Positions 29,540 to 36,585 of a DNA stretch of 64,000 nt are shown here, piece after piece. The DNA is from Kurthia populi (lineage in GTDB: Bacteria; Bacillota; Bacilli; Bacillales_A; Planococcaceae), in NCBI RefSeq assembly GCF_042686175.1, contig NZ_JBHUOR010000018.1, positions 40,861 to 104,860 of the forward strand. The letters are read 5' to 3'. Position numbers and translations under genes: made by a program. Position 1 is the first letter of the stretch; the number at the start of each line of letters is the position of its first letter. The notes beneath the pieces were generated by a model. It was not told the origin of the DNA. It saw nothing but the letters and a program-made list of their open reading frames with translations, and did not search any database.

Positions 29540-29738
29540 TTTTTAAAACCACCTTTGCTTTATTTGATGCTTTTAATGCATCGCCCAAAATCCGATATTC
29601 AGACTCTCAGCGATGGATTAAACCATCTATTCAGTTATCAAGGAACACTTTGTAGCGAATTTGTTATAGCGGTCCGGATAAGTCGGGCAGCTAATGACAA
29701 GCGCGCTACGCCTGTCTGTCACTTTGCCGGTGAGTTTT
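29540..29738. other. 199-bp gene-free stretch with conserved-looking repeat
   Basis: No ORF is supported. On the plus strand GACAAGCG-CGCTA-CGCCTGTC is a hairpin (29,696-29,716), followed by TGTCACTTTGCCGGTGA and TTTTTT. The part 29,704-29,733 is an imperfect copy of the stretch just before the integrase start (32,102-32,127). On the minus strand TTCCTTGATAACTGAATAG lies in the middle. It may be an RNA leader or a control site. Confidence 0.4.
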
Positions 29739-30029
29739 TTAGTACATTACTTTAAAATCATTCATTACTTCTTCGTAAGCTTCTTCGAAACCGCGCGCAT
29801 TCCAGTGTCGCGGCCCACCTTCACCGAGCCGAAATTGATGTTGTAAAATCCGCGGATCTGAAAGGATTTTCTGCAGCGTGATATTTGAATTAATTCCTGT
29901 GATACGCTTGATATCTTTAATGTCGAGTGATAGCACGCGTGGCACCGCAAGCTCTTGCAACTTATCATGCACAAGCTGAGTAACTAAGCTGTTTATATGA
30001 TGTTCATCTAGTTGTATTTGAACGTTCAT
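29739..30029 (-). CDS. DUF771-like phage protein
   Basis: A 96-residue protein, MNVQIQLDEHHINSLVTQLV...LSLDIKDIKRITGINSNITL...ILSDPRI...GPRHWNARGFEEAYEEVM. This is the helix-turn-helix-containing DUF771 layout found next to antirepressors in Bacillales phages. The ATG at 30,029 overlaps the stop of the Rha gene (TAATG). It probably binds DNA; its role is unknown. Confidence 0.65.
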   Translation of the reverse strand: MNVQIQLDEHHINSLVTQLVHDKLQELAVPRVLSLDIKDIKRITGINSNITLQKILSDPRILQHQFRLGEGGPRHWNARGFEEAYEEVMNDFKVMY

Positions 30030-30751
30030 TAATTTCGAACCTCCCAACCACTATCTGTTGCACCTGCGGGCTGTGTATTATATGCTGCTATTTCGAATTT
30101 CATTGAAGCGCTTGGCTCCCAAAATCCTAGCAGTTGAATACCTTCATCAAATTTTGTTGCTGGCAACTCTTTATAAGTTGAAATGCCAAAGTGGTTTTTA
30201 AAGTCACGCCATGCTGATTTAAAAGCTTTATTAGCAAGCATTTCGTAAGCTGTACTTTTGTATCCACCTAATGAAGCCATTACCTTTCGCTTAACGATAT
30301 CTTGTAGTTGTTTTTCTTGATATGTGTTGATACGCATGTTGTCTTTTAAGAAATCAACATCTTCTTTGATTTCAGCAACCTCTTTGCGTGTTTCAAGTGC
30401 GGCTGTTAATGCTAACTCCAGCGGATCAGTGGGTAGATTCTGTTGGATGACTTGTTCCATTTGATTGAAGCGTTCGATGTATGCTACCGCGAATATTGTG
30501 CCTTTTGTGCCAGTCATGCGAGTAGAGTAAAGTTCACAGCCTTTTTTAGTAAGCAGAAACATCGGATATAGTTGACCATTTTGTTCATGCTCATACTTTG
30601 TTTCTAGGAAATAAGGGGTATGCGCAATTTTGCGCTCACCTAGTTGTGATACTATATTGCGAATATCTCGCATTACATCTCTGTGATTGCGCTCCACCAT
30701 TTCCGCAACCTCTAGCGAATTAATTGTGTGAGTGTTTAATTGAATGTTCAT
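30029..30751 (-). CDS. Rha-type antirepressor with ORF6C domain
   Basis: A 240-residue protein. The N-terminal 95 residues carry the Rha/pRha signature (SLEVAEMVERNHRDVMRDIR, LYPMFLLTKKGCELYSTRMT) and the C-terminal 120 residues fit ORF6C (DNMRINTYQEKQLQDIVKRK, AWRDFKNHFGISTYKELPAT). Such proteins counteract the repressor or host functions during induction. A perfect 19-bp operator lies in its promoter region, which suggests repression in the lysogen. Confidence 0.88.
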   Translation of the reverse strand: MNIQLNTHTINSLEVAEMVERNHRDVMRDIRNIVSQLGERKIAHTPYFLETKYEHEQNGQLYPMFLLTKKGCELYSTRMTGTKGTIFAVAYIERFNQMEQVIQQNLPTDPLELALTAALETRKEVAEIKEDVDFLKDNMRINTYQEKQLQDIVKRKVMASLGGYKSTAYEMLANKAFKSAWRDFKNHFGISTYKELPATKFDEGIQLLGFWEPSASMKFEIAAYNTQPAGATDSGWEVRN

Positions 30752-30772
30752 AAAATCATTCCTCCTATTATT

Positions 30773-30791
30773 AAATCATTTTAAATGATTT
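30773..30791. promoter_or_regulatory. Repressor operator O1
   Basis: Perfect palindrome AAATCATTTTAAATGATTT, 20 bases upstream of the Rha start codon. An identical copy lies 16 bases further right. Confidence 0.75.
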
Positions 30792-30806
30792 TAAGTTTAA
30801 AAAAAT

Positions 30807-30825
30807 AAATCATTTTAAATGATTT
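30807..30825. promoter_or_regulatory. Repressor operator O2
   Basis: Identical to O1 (AAATCATTTTAAATGATTT). It overlaps the last codons of the Cro-like gene, so that gene's C-terminus and the operator share DNA. Confidence 0.7.
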
Positions 30826-31045
30826 TAATTTCATTAAAAAAAATATCTTCAATACTTTTTCCGAAAATGCTGGCAATTTTGTAAGCAAGTTCTAGGCTCG
30901 GCGTATTTTCTCCTGACTCGATCATCGAAAGAGTTGAAGGTGAAACACCTAACTTTCTAGCTAAATCCTTTTGTGTAACGTTATGTTTAGCTCTAAGAAC
31001 CTTTAAATTTGTTCTTTTAGTTTTGTTTGGCTCTAACGTTATCAT
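30815..31045 (-). CDS. Cro-like HTH regulator
   Basis: A 76-residue XRE-family protein: LKVLRAKHNVTQKDLARKLG then VSPSTLSMIESGENTPSLEL, with a canonical HTH over residues 20-50. It is divergent from the CI-like repressor and is the first gene of the early transcript. The ATG follows AAAAGGTGGTG. It probably acts like Cro and competes for the shared operators. Confidence 0.9.
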   Translation of the reverse strand: MITLEPNKTKRTNLKVLRAKHNVTQKDLARKLGVSPSTLSMIESGENTPSLELAYKIASIFGKSIEDIFFNEIKII

Positions 31046-31063
31046 CTAAACACCACCTTTTAA

Positions 31064-31137
31064 AAATCATTTCAAATGACTTGCTATGTCTATACTATAA
31101 ATCATTTCAAATGACTTTGCAACATTTTAAATGAATT
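31064..31137. promoter_or_regulatory. Operators O3-O5 in the lysogeny switch
   Basis: AAATCATTTCAAATGACTT occurs twice, at 31,064-31,082 and 31,099-31,117. A weaker third copy (ACATTTTAAATGAATT) is at 31,122-31,137. Together with O1 and O2 they define one regulon of the divergent repressor and Cro-like proteins. Confidence 0.75.
31094..31122 (-). promoter_or_regulatory. Early promoter (cro side)
   Basis: On the minus strand TTGCAA (31,122..31,117), a 17-base spacer and TATAGT (31,099..31,094). Operator O4 fills the spacer, so repressor binding would block RNA polymerase. Confidence 0.7.
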
Positions 31138-31163
31138 TTATTCGTTTTTTTAAAAATTTGTAC

Positions 31164-31206
31164 TATAATTTAGGTTGCCTGATAATCCATAAAGGGTACA
31201 ACCTAT
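31164..31206 (+). promoter_or_regulatory. Repressor promoter and leader hairpin
   Basis: TATAAT at 31,164-31,169 with no good -35, upstream of the repressor. TAGGTTG (31,170-31,176) and CAACCTA (31,199-31,205) form a seven-pair inverted repeat in the leader. Confidence 0.5.
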
Positions 31207-31227
31207 AATAAGAAGGAAGTGTATAAA

Positions 31228-31650
31228 ATGAAGAAAACATTGCCAGAAGATGAGAGAAAAAGAATTTTCGGAAAGAACTTAGAATACTTAAGAAATAAAC
31301 GCGGAATCATGCAGAAAGACTTAGCTGCGGAGCTAGATTTGAAACCTAATTCGATTTCGAATTACGAAAACGGAAAATCATTCCCTAGTGTACCTGCTCT
31401 ATTGAAAATCTCCGATTATTTTAACGTCAGTACAGAAGAACTTTTATACGATTTAAATAAAGATGAATCTATGGAAGTAGTTAAACAACATGAGTTATTT
31501 TTAAAAGATGTCCTTGATAACATGAGCGAAGATGAGCTGCTGGATAAGTATGATTTTGGTGATTTATTTAATGAATTACCTCTTGAGCAAAAGAAAAAAG
31601 TACTCAACTCTATAGAGGTTGAATACTTTAAGATGAATAGAAATAGATAA
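31228..31650 (+). CDS. CI-like phage repressor
   Basis: A 140-residue protein with an N-terminal XRE HTH (LRNKRGIMQKDLAAELDLKP then NSISNYENGKSFPSVPALLK) and an acidic helical C-terminus. There is no S24/LexA-type self-cleavage domain, so RecA-driven self-cleavage is unlikely; release may depend on the antirepressor. The ATG at 31,228 is eight bases from AAGGAAG. Plus strand, divergent from the Cro-like gene. Confidence 0.88.
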   Translation: MKKTLPEDERKRIFGKNLEYLRNKRGIMQKDLAAELDLKPNSISNYENGKSFPSVPALLKISDYFNVSTEELLYDLNKDESMEVVKQHELFLKDVLDNMSEDELLDKYDFGDLFNELPLEQKKKVLNSIEVEYFKMNRNR

Positions 31651-31767
31651 TTATTGTTTAAAGGAAGCTGCATTGATTTTTTTTAAAGCGTTTAATAACT
31701 GTAAGACATCTACCTTCTTTTTGACTTTCGGTATTTTTTCGGTGTTTGTATGTTTTTTGCTTGTCAA
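31651..31767 (-). CDS. Small Lys-rich ORF convergent with repressor
   Basis: TTG at 31,767, nine bases after AGGGAG, opens 38 codons: MTSKKHTNTEKIPKVKKKVD then VLQLLNALKKINAASFKQ, ending one base after the repressor stop. A basic N-terminus plus a short amphipathic helix suggests a small regulator or antisense-coded peptide. No family is recognised, and it may not be expressed. Confidence 0.4.
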   Translation of the reverse strand: MTSKKHTNTEKIPKVKKKVDVLQLLNALKKINAASFKQ

Positions 31768-32145
31768 ATCTTTACATCTCCCTTTTTGTGTGTAAAAACT
31801 AATCGATTTATTCCAATTTTCATACTTTTTAATATAATAATAAAGTTTGCTGCCTGTTTTATCAATGAAATATCTTGTTTTTATAGTAGGACTTTAGTCT
31901 AATTATAAGTATTATATACTTATAATTTTTGCTGTGTATTTGTAAATTTTGTTTTTCAAAAATAGGAACATAAGTTCTATGCAAGTTAATTATACTACTA
32001 TTTTAAGTATGTTGGAACCATTTTTATTACATTATTGTGTAAATTTATCCACAACTTTGCTTCTATTACATAGAAATCAATATAAGGAGGTGGTAAGTAC
32101 CCGCTTCGCCTTGTCACTTGCCGGTGAATGAGAGGATTGGACAGA
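31768..32145. other. AT-rich gap upstream of integrase with a long palindrome
   Basis: No gene is supported. At 31,901-31,927 two perfect 12-base arms (AATTATAAGTAT / ATACTTATAATT) flank TAT. At 31,962-31,981 ATAGGAAC-ATAA-GTTC-TAT is a second imperfect inverted repeat. A strong AAGGAGGTGG at 32,084-32,093 has no start codon at normal distance. Confidence 0.5.
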
Positions 32146-33303
32146 ATGGGTAAACCAAATTTAACGAAAACTAGAGAAAAAAATGTATATAGTTATCTAG
32201 ATACGAATGTAAATAAAAAACGATTTGCATATCGCTATCGATATACTCGTACAGATGGCAAGAAAACTGATTTATATAAACAAGGGTTCGATACCTTAAA
32301 GGAAGCCTCATTAGCTTTAATAAATGTGAAAGCTGACCTGCTAAAAGGCAATTATAATAAGCAAGAACATGGCACTATGACAATGAACGAATTATTTGAG
32401 ATGTACATTAAACATCAAAAAAATAGTTTGAAAGTGACAACAATACGACTTTTCCATTTCACCAGAAAAAAAATGGAACCGCTTATAGGGAATGTACGAA
32501 TATGTGATTTAGATAAATATATTTATACAACACGTTTTATCGAAGTTGCAAAACATAGTGTTGCAGATATTACTTTAGCGAAGTATCACGATAAAATTTG
32601 CGCAGTACTAAATTTTGCTGTAGAAAATGAATTCATTGAAAAAAATAAAATTTCTAGAATTAAAATTGAATATACTTTAAATCATAAAATAATCGAGCAA
32701 GCAGCGATGAAACAAATTTTCACTTACACAGCAAGCCGTGCGAACTACATGATGGAAATGATTGAATTCCTTTCAGCTACAGGTGTACGTTGTGGCGAAG
32801 CGTTGGGGTTGAAGTGGAGTGAAGTGGATCTGGAAGAAAGTACAGTCACAATCAATTGTACTCGTGACGCTTATGGTGAGCGTTCTCCTAAGACGAAAAG
32901 AAGTTATAGAGTAATACCGTTGACTTCTCATGTCTGCGAAGTACTGAAAAAGTATCAATCAAGGCAAAAAGAAGAATTGCTCAAAAAAGGCATTCGCATA
33001 GCAGAAGATAAATTTCAAAAACGCTATGTATTCCGGAACTTCAAAGGCGACACGTTATCATACAGTTCGATTGATTTGTACTTTCGGAAAATGAGTATAC
33101 GTCTAGGAGTTGAGAAAATCTCTCCACATATGTTTAGACACACTTATGCGAGTTTGCTTATTGCAGAAGGTGTAGATATTGCAACTGTCGCAAGTTTGCT
33201 CGGGGATACTATTGGCACTGTACAAAAAACATATGTACATTCAATAGAAGAAAAACGAAAAACAGCAGTAAACGTGATAGGCAAAATCATGAAAAGTATG
33301 TAG
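32146..33303 (+). CDS. int: Phage tyrosine integrase
   Basis: About 385 residues: an N-terminal AP2-like arm-binding segment (KRFAYRYRYTRTDGKKTDLY), a SAM-like core-binding domain, and the catalytic domain with Arg I in TGVRCGEALGLKW, HMFRHTYASLL and a terminal KTYVHS tyrosine; the third-position His of LGH is Asp (LLGD), which is tolerated in phage integrases. The ATG at 32,146 follows AGAGGA; ATG 32,128 is an alternative. It integrates and, with an excisionase not identified here, excises the prophage. Confidence 0.95.
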   Translation: MGKPNLTKTREKNVYSYLDTNVNKKRFAYRYRYTRTDGKKTDLYKQGFDTLKEASLALINVKADLLKGNYNKQEHGTMTMNELFEMYIKHQKNSLKVTTIRLFHFTRKKMEPLIGNVRICDLDKYIYTTRFIEVAKHSVADITLAKYHDKICAVLNFAVENEFIEKNKISRIKIEYTLNHKIIEQAAMKQIFTYTASRANYMMEMIEFLSATGVRCGEALGLKWSEVDLEESTVTINCTRDAYGERSPKTKRSYRVIPLTSHVCEVLKKYQSRQKEELLKKGIRIAEDKFQKRYVFRNFKGDTLSYSSIDLYFRKMSIRLGVEKISPHMFRHTYASLLIAEGVDIATVASLLGDTIGTVQKTYVHSIEEKRKTAVNVIGKIMKSM

Positions 33304-33488
33304 GTGTTTTATTATTTTATCTAAAAGTGGGAACTAATACGGGAACCACCTTGCAAGAATGCTTTTATAGCAAGCTTTAAAGGGCTATATTGAATTTCAG
33401 TAAAAGAAATTCAATCTCAATTAAACAAATAAATTCCCCTGCTATTAAAAACTATTTAACGTATCACCTCATGTAAATGATATAAGAG
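33304..33488. promoter_or_regulatory. Likely right attachment region with integrase arm-type repeats
   Basis: Just after the integrase stop, AAAAGTGGGAAC and ACGGGAACC (33,323-33,347) form two GGGAAC direct repeats. Similar GGAAC motifs occur upstream of the integrase (31,965, 32,011) and at 35,902-35,926. Paired short direct repeats beside an integrase gene are typical arm sites. The core sequence cannot be fixed without the left end. Confidence 0.4.
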
Positions 33489-33528
33489 GCCCTACTAAAT
33501 TTTCGCCGATTTAGTAGGGTCTCTATTT
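33489..33528. terminator. Bidirectional terminator at prophage/host border
   Basis: AGAGGCCCTACTAAA pairs with TTTAGTAGGGTCTCT around TTTTCGCCGA; a TATTTTG tail follows on the plus strand. Confidence 0.75.
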
Positions 33529-33608
33529 TGTATGTAAAAAATAAGTTTACACTAATAAAGTAAAAGTATCGTATAACGTTATCTAAAATTTATATGGAGG
33601 TGTTTATT

Positions 33609-34289
33609 ATGAACAAATTAGTTGCAGAAGCAATCGGCACATTTGTACTTGTTCTATTCGGTACAGGGACAGCTGTTCTTGGCGGCGGTATTGAAGGCAT
33701 TGCCATGGCATTTGGTCTATCCATTATCGCAATGGCTTATTCAATTGGTACAATCTCAGGTTGTCACGTCAATCCAGCTGTTTCAATTGCGATGTTCGTA
33801 AATAAACGTATTAACGCAACAGAGTTAGTTTATTATCTTGTAGGGCAAGTTATTGGTGGTATCTTAGGCTCACTGGTCTTATTTACATTCTTAAATTTAT
33901 CAAATTTATCTACTACCAACATGGGGCAAAATGGTTTTGGCGATCTAGGCGCAGGTGGTGCACTATTAGTTGAGTTTATCTTAACATTTGTCTTTGTACT
34001 TGTTATCATGGTTGTTACAGGTCGTAAAGGCAATGCGAACTTAGCGGGCCTAGTTATTGGTTTTACATTAGTATTAATTCACTTACTAGGTATTCCATTA
34101 ACAGGTACATCTGTAAACCCTGCTCGTAGCTTAGGGCCAGCTGTTTTTGCTGGCGGTGAAGCATTATCACAATTATGGGTGTTTATCGTTGCGCCAATTC
34201 TTGGTGGTATTGTAGCAGCTATAGTTGGAAAAATGTTCTTCCAAACAGAGCAAGGTAATGAATCAATTGCTAATAAAAAAATCGATTAA
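33609..34289 (+). CDS. Aquaporin (AqpZ/GlpF family)
   Basis: A 226-residue MIP channel with six membrane helices and both NPA boxes: SGCHVNPAVS (first half) and GTSVNPARSLGPAV (second half). The Arg after the second NPA is present, and an aromatic/His filter pattern favours water. The TTG/ATG upstream is the ribosome site itself; ATG 33,609 follows GGAGGTGTTTATT. It is a single gene with its own terminator-like repeat after it. It is probably host, not phage cargo. Confidence 0.93.
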   Translation: MNKLVAEAIGTFVLVLFGTGTAVLGGGIEGIAMAFGLSIIAMAYSIGTISGCHVNPAVSIAMFVNKRINATELVYYLVGQVIGGILGSLVLFTFLNLSNLSTTNMGQNGFGDLGAGGALLVEFILTFVFVLVIMVVTGRKGNANLAGLVIGFTLVLIHLLGIPLTGTSVNPARSLGPAVFAGGEALSQLWVFIVAPILGGIVAAIVGKMFFQTEQGNESIANKKID

Positions 34290-34310
34290 TTCATATAGCT
34301 TTTAATCTAA

Positions 34311-34434
34311 CAAGTGGCTTTAACATACGTGTAAAAGCAACTGCCCCTATAAGCATAGAAAACCGGAATCGCGCTGTAGTGCGGTTCCGGTTTTTCGTTG
34401 CGAACGCTAAAAAAAGGAAATGACATATTTTGTT
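34311..34434. repeat. Interspersed palindromic repeat, copy 1
   Basis: The core hairpin ACCGGAATCGC...GCGGTTCCGGT followed by TTTTTCGTTGCGAACGCTAA matches copies 2 and 3. Its outer ends are more diverged. It lies just after the aquaporin gene and may act as its terminator. Confidence 0.8.
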
Positions 34435-34577
34435 CCATTCACGTTTTTACGAGCATTTAAAGCTATTAAAAGAGAAGATTTTACATAAATTTGCAATAAA
34501 TTTTATAAAAAACATAAAAAGTTAAAAGATTTATGTATCTTATTCTCTGTATAATAAATAAGAAGCGAGGTGGGTAA

Positions 34578-34982
34578 ATGAATTTTGAAGTATTTGATTT
34601 AGCTTTTGAACAATTATTTCATGCAACACAGCAAGCAGGAGAAGATTTTAAACGCATAATGGAATATGAAAGCTTTTGCATTTTAGAGAAGTATAAACAA
34701 ATGATTTGGCAATGCCGTGAAGTTTTCTCTTTTAATTATGACCTATACTTAATGCATTGTACCTTACACGATGAACACACGCAGAAAATGTTAACGGTTG
34801 CAATGGACGTGCGACTAGCGCAGTTTATTCAATTAGCGAACGATATGCATGATGCTGTCGCACAATGGGGCCAATATGTTCGTTTCAATAATATTACATT
34901 GTTGATGAATGAAATGCTTGATACCATCGATCATTCCATTGTTTTTTTAAGTGATTGTTTCCAAGAAAAAGGAACGATATAA
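34578..34982 (+). CDS. Hypothetical protein
   Basis: A 134-residue, largely helical protein with many aromatic and Cys/His residues (MEYESFCILEKYKQMIWQCR). The ATG follows AAGCGAGGTGGGTAA. It has its own terminator (34,984-35,022), shared with the convergent SET-domain gene. No family is recognised. Confidence 0.6.
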   Translation: MNFEVFDLAFEQLFHATQQAGEDFKRIMEYESFCILEKYKQMIWQCREVFSFNYDLYLMHCTLHDEHTQKMLTVAMDVRLAQFIQLANDMHDAVAQWGQYVRFNNITLLMNEMLDTIDHSIVFLSDCFQEKGTI

Positions 34983-34983
34983 A

Positions 34984-35022
34984 AAGAAGGTCCTCCAAAT
35001 TGGAAGACCTTCTTTGTCTTTA
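34984..35022. terminator. Bidirectional terminator
   Basis: AAGAAGGTC-CTCCAAATTGGAA-GACCTTCTT with T-runs on both strands, between convergent genes. Confidence 0.85.
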
Positions 35023-35403
35023 TTTCACTTCTTGTTCTTGCTCTTCATTGAACCATAATGGATCCATATCATCGATATCGCCATTATAATTAATAAATAC
35101 TTCTTCGCCCGCTTTAATATCTTTAAAAGCAGAGAAATCAAATGTTTCATTATCAAAATTAATATCATACGTTGCATTTGGTTCATATGAATGGTTGAAT
35201 AGCATACCATAACCTAATAAGATTGCTGAGCGTCCAATACCATATTCAAATGCGTAATCCGCAAATACTGTTTTTTCAATATATTGATGTTCTTCATTTG
35301 GATAAGCCAGAACAGGTGCTTGGTGGAAAAGTGTGCCTGCTTTAATATCTACGGTCGCAAATACGCCACGACCACTTACTTCTGAGTTTTTAATTTCAAT
35401 CAT
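35020..35403 (-). CDS. SET-domain methyltransferase-like protein
   Basis: A 127-residue minimal SET domain. MIEIKNSEVSGRGVFATVDI is the family start (GRGVFA), LFNHSYEPNATYDI is the NHS motif and GEEVFINYNGD the final motif with the catalytic Tyr. Small bacterial SET proteins transfer methyl groups from SAM; the substrate is unknown. The C-terminus is Glu-rich. Confidence 0.88.
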   Translation of the reverse strand: MIEIKNSEVSGRGVFATVDIKAGTLFHQAPVLAYPNEEHQYIEKTVFADYAFEYGIGRSAILLGYGMLFNHSYEPNATYDINFDNETFDFSAFKDIKAGEEVFINYNGDIDDMDPLWFNEEQEQEVK

Positions 35404-35465
35404 TGTTATGTTGGTTCTCCTAGTCAGGTAAATTATGTTTCGCTATTAACTGTAACATGAATTGC

Positions 35466-35777
35466 CTATGAACGCTTGATTTTTTTACTCGTATTCATAT
35501 AAATCAGTCCTGCTATTATAATAACAATCATTAAAATTGTCGCAACAATACCAAAACTTTGATTGTTTGTTTTAATACTAGGTATAATTAATAGAAGACA
35601 CCCTGTAATACCTAGCATCATTACACCCATCGTACGACAAAGAGCTACTTCATCATACTTCTCCTTTTCTAATGCTGCCATCGTATTATACCCGGCAATT
35701 AAAATTGCACCTTTCCCCATAAGTAGGATAATACTTAAAATTAAAAATAAAATAATAACTACCCCTAATATAATCAT
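35466..35777 (-). CDS. DUF3784-like membrane protein
   Basis: A 103-residue protein with three hydrophobic helices. GKGAILIAGYNTMAALEKEK then YDEVALCRTMG matches DUF3784. The function is unknown. It is a single gene with an AGGAGGTGG ribosome site. Confidence 0.78.
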   Translation of the reverse strand: MIILGVVIILFLILSIILLMGKGAILIAGYNTMAALEKEKYDEVALCRTMGVMMLGITGCLLLIIPSIKTNNQSFGIVATILMIVIIIAGLIYMNTSKKIKRS

Positions 35778-35901
35778 ACGCCACCTCCTGAATCTATTTT
35801 ACAATATTTAACACTTCTAAATCTATTATTGATACAAAATTCTTACTTGTGGTGCTACCTACTATATGTGCTGAAGCAGCAAAAATTGAAAATTTTTTCT
35901 C

Positions 35902-35926
35902 AAAAGTGGGAACCAAAGTGGGAACC
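35902..35926. repeat. Second copy of the GTGGGAAC repeat pair
   Basis: AAAAGTGGGAACC followed by AAAGTGGGAACC. It matches 21 of 25 bases of the stretch just after the phage integrase (33,323-33,347). It may mark a former attachment site or be a chance similarity. Confidence 0.45.
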
Positions 35927-36008
35927 GTTTAAAAACGTTGCACTATATCTTTTCTGTAAAGCGTGATATAATAGGCTTTCAAGACATTTAAAAAGGACTG
36001 AAATTCAC

Positions 36009-36386
36009 TTGATTAATATTGAAATGCCAAAACCAACCGTTGTTATTCAACAACGTGAACAACAACTAAAAGAAGGCGAAGCGCCAATTACGCCATTCCA
36101 TGGTTTTATTGATTTACACAAAATCACTCGTGAAAAAGGCGGTATCTTCTTATTTTATAATGAAGCAAACGAAGTACTATTCGTTGGTAAAGCACGTAAA
36201 ATCCGTCAACGTGTGAAAAAACACTTTGAAGATAACGTATCTCCAGTAAAAGATCACCGTAACGAAATTTTCAAAATTGAAGTATATGAAATTGAAGATC
36301 CAATGGAACGTGAAATTTATGAAACATACGCTATCAATGCTTTCGAAGCAAAATACAATGTAGATAAAGTATTCTTCGACAAATAA
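36009..36386 (+). CDS. GIY-YIG domain protein
   Basis: A 125-residue protein with a UvrC-type GIY-YIG fold: KGGIFLFYNEANEVLFVGKA then RKIRQRVKKHF. The usual Tyr pair is replaced (GIF...LFV), so cleavage activity is uncertain. Start: TTG 36,009 after AAAAAGGACTG; ATG 36,024 is the alternative. The downstream stretch 36,395-36,436 is a U-rich hairpin terminator. Confidence 0.78.
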   Translation: MINIEMPKPTVVIQQREQQLKEGEAPITPFHGFIDLHKITREKGGIFLFYNEANEVLFVGKARKIRQRVKKHFEDNVSPVKDHRNEIFKIEVYEIEDPMEREIYETYAINAFEAKYNVDKVFFDK

Positions 36387-36585
36387 AATAACGTAAAAAA
36401 CAGGAGGCGATTTTTTTAATCTACCTCTTGTTTTTTTATGTTTTAAAATAAAAAATTTCACAAAGAAAACTATATCTATCTATGTTTGTACTCTTTTTCT
36501 AGTGCTTGAATGACCGATTCTAAAGCGACTTTCACCCCAAATTATGCTACAATTTACTAGATGAATGTACGAAAGGATGAGCAAC

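Larger units (their letters stand above)
1..33480. mobile_element. Prophage with contractile tail (left end outside window)
   Basis: Contiguous phage modules run from a tyrosine integrase at the right through lysogeny control, replication, packaging, head, sheath/tube tail, baseplate and a DGR at the left. Sheath, tube, gp25-like, J-like and spike proteins indicate a myovirus. No structural gene is visibly broken, so it may be inducible, but lysis genes and the left attachment site lie outside the window. The right boundary is placed between the integrase stop (33,303) and the terminator at 33,489 by context only; no tRNA or obvious core repeat marks it. Confidence 0.93.

Noticed and set aside
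29370..29588. Alternative minus-strand frame over the 5' part of the 29,093-29,539 gene
   Set aside because: It overlaps a gene with a better ribosome site and has Arg/His/Cys-rich shadow composition.
33304..33600. tRNA or tmRNA gene as attachment site
   Set aside because: No cloverleaf or CCA-ending sequence seen next to the integrase.
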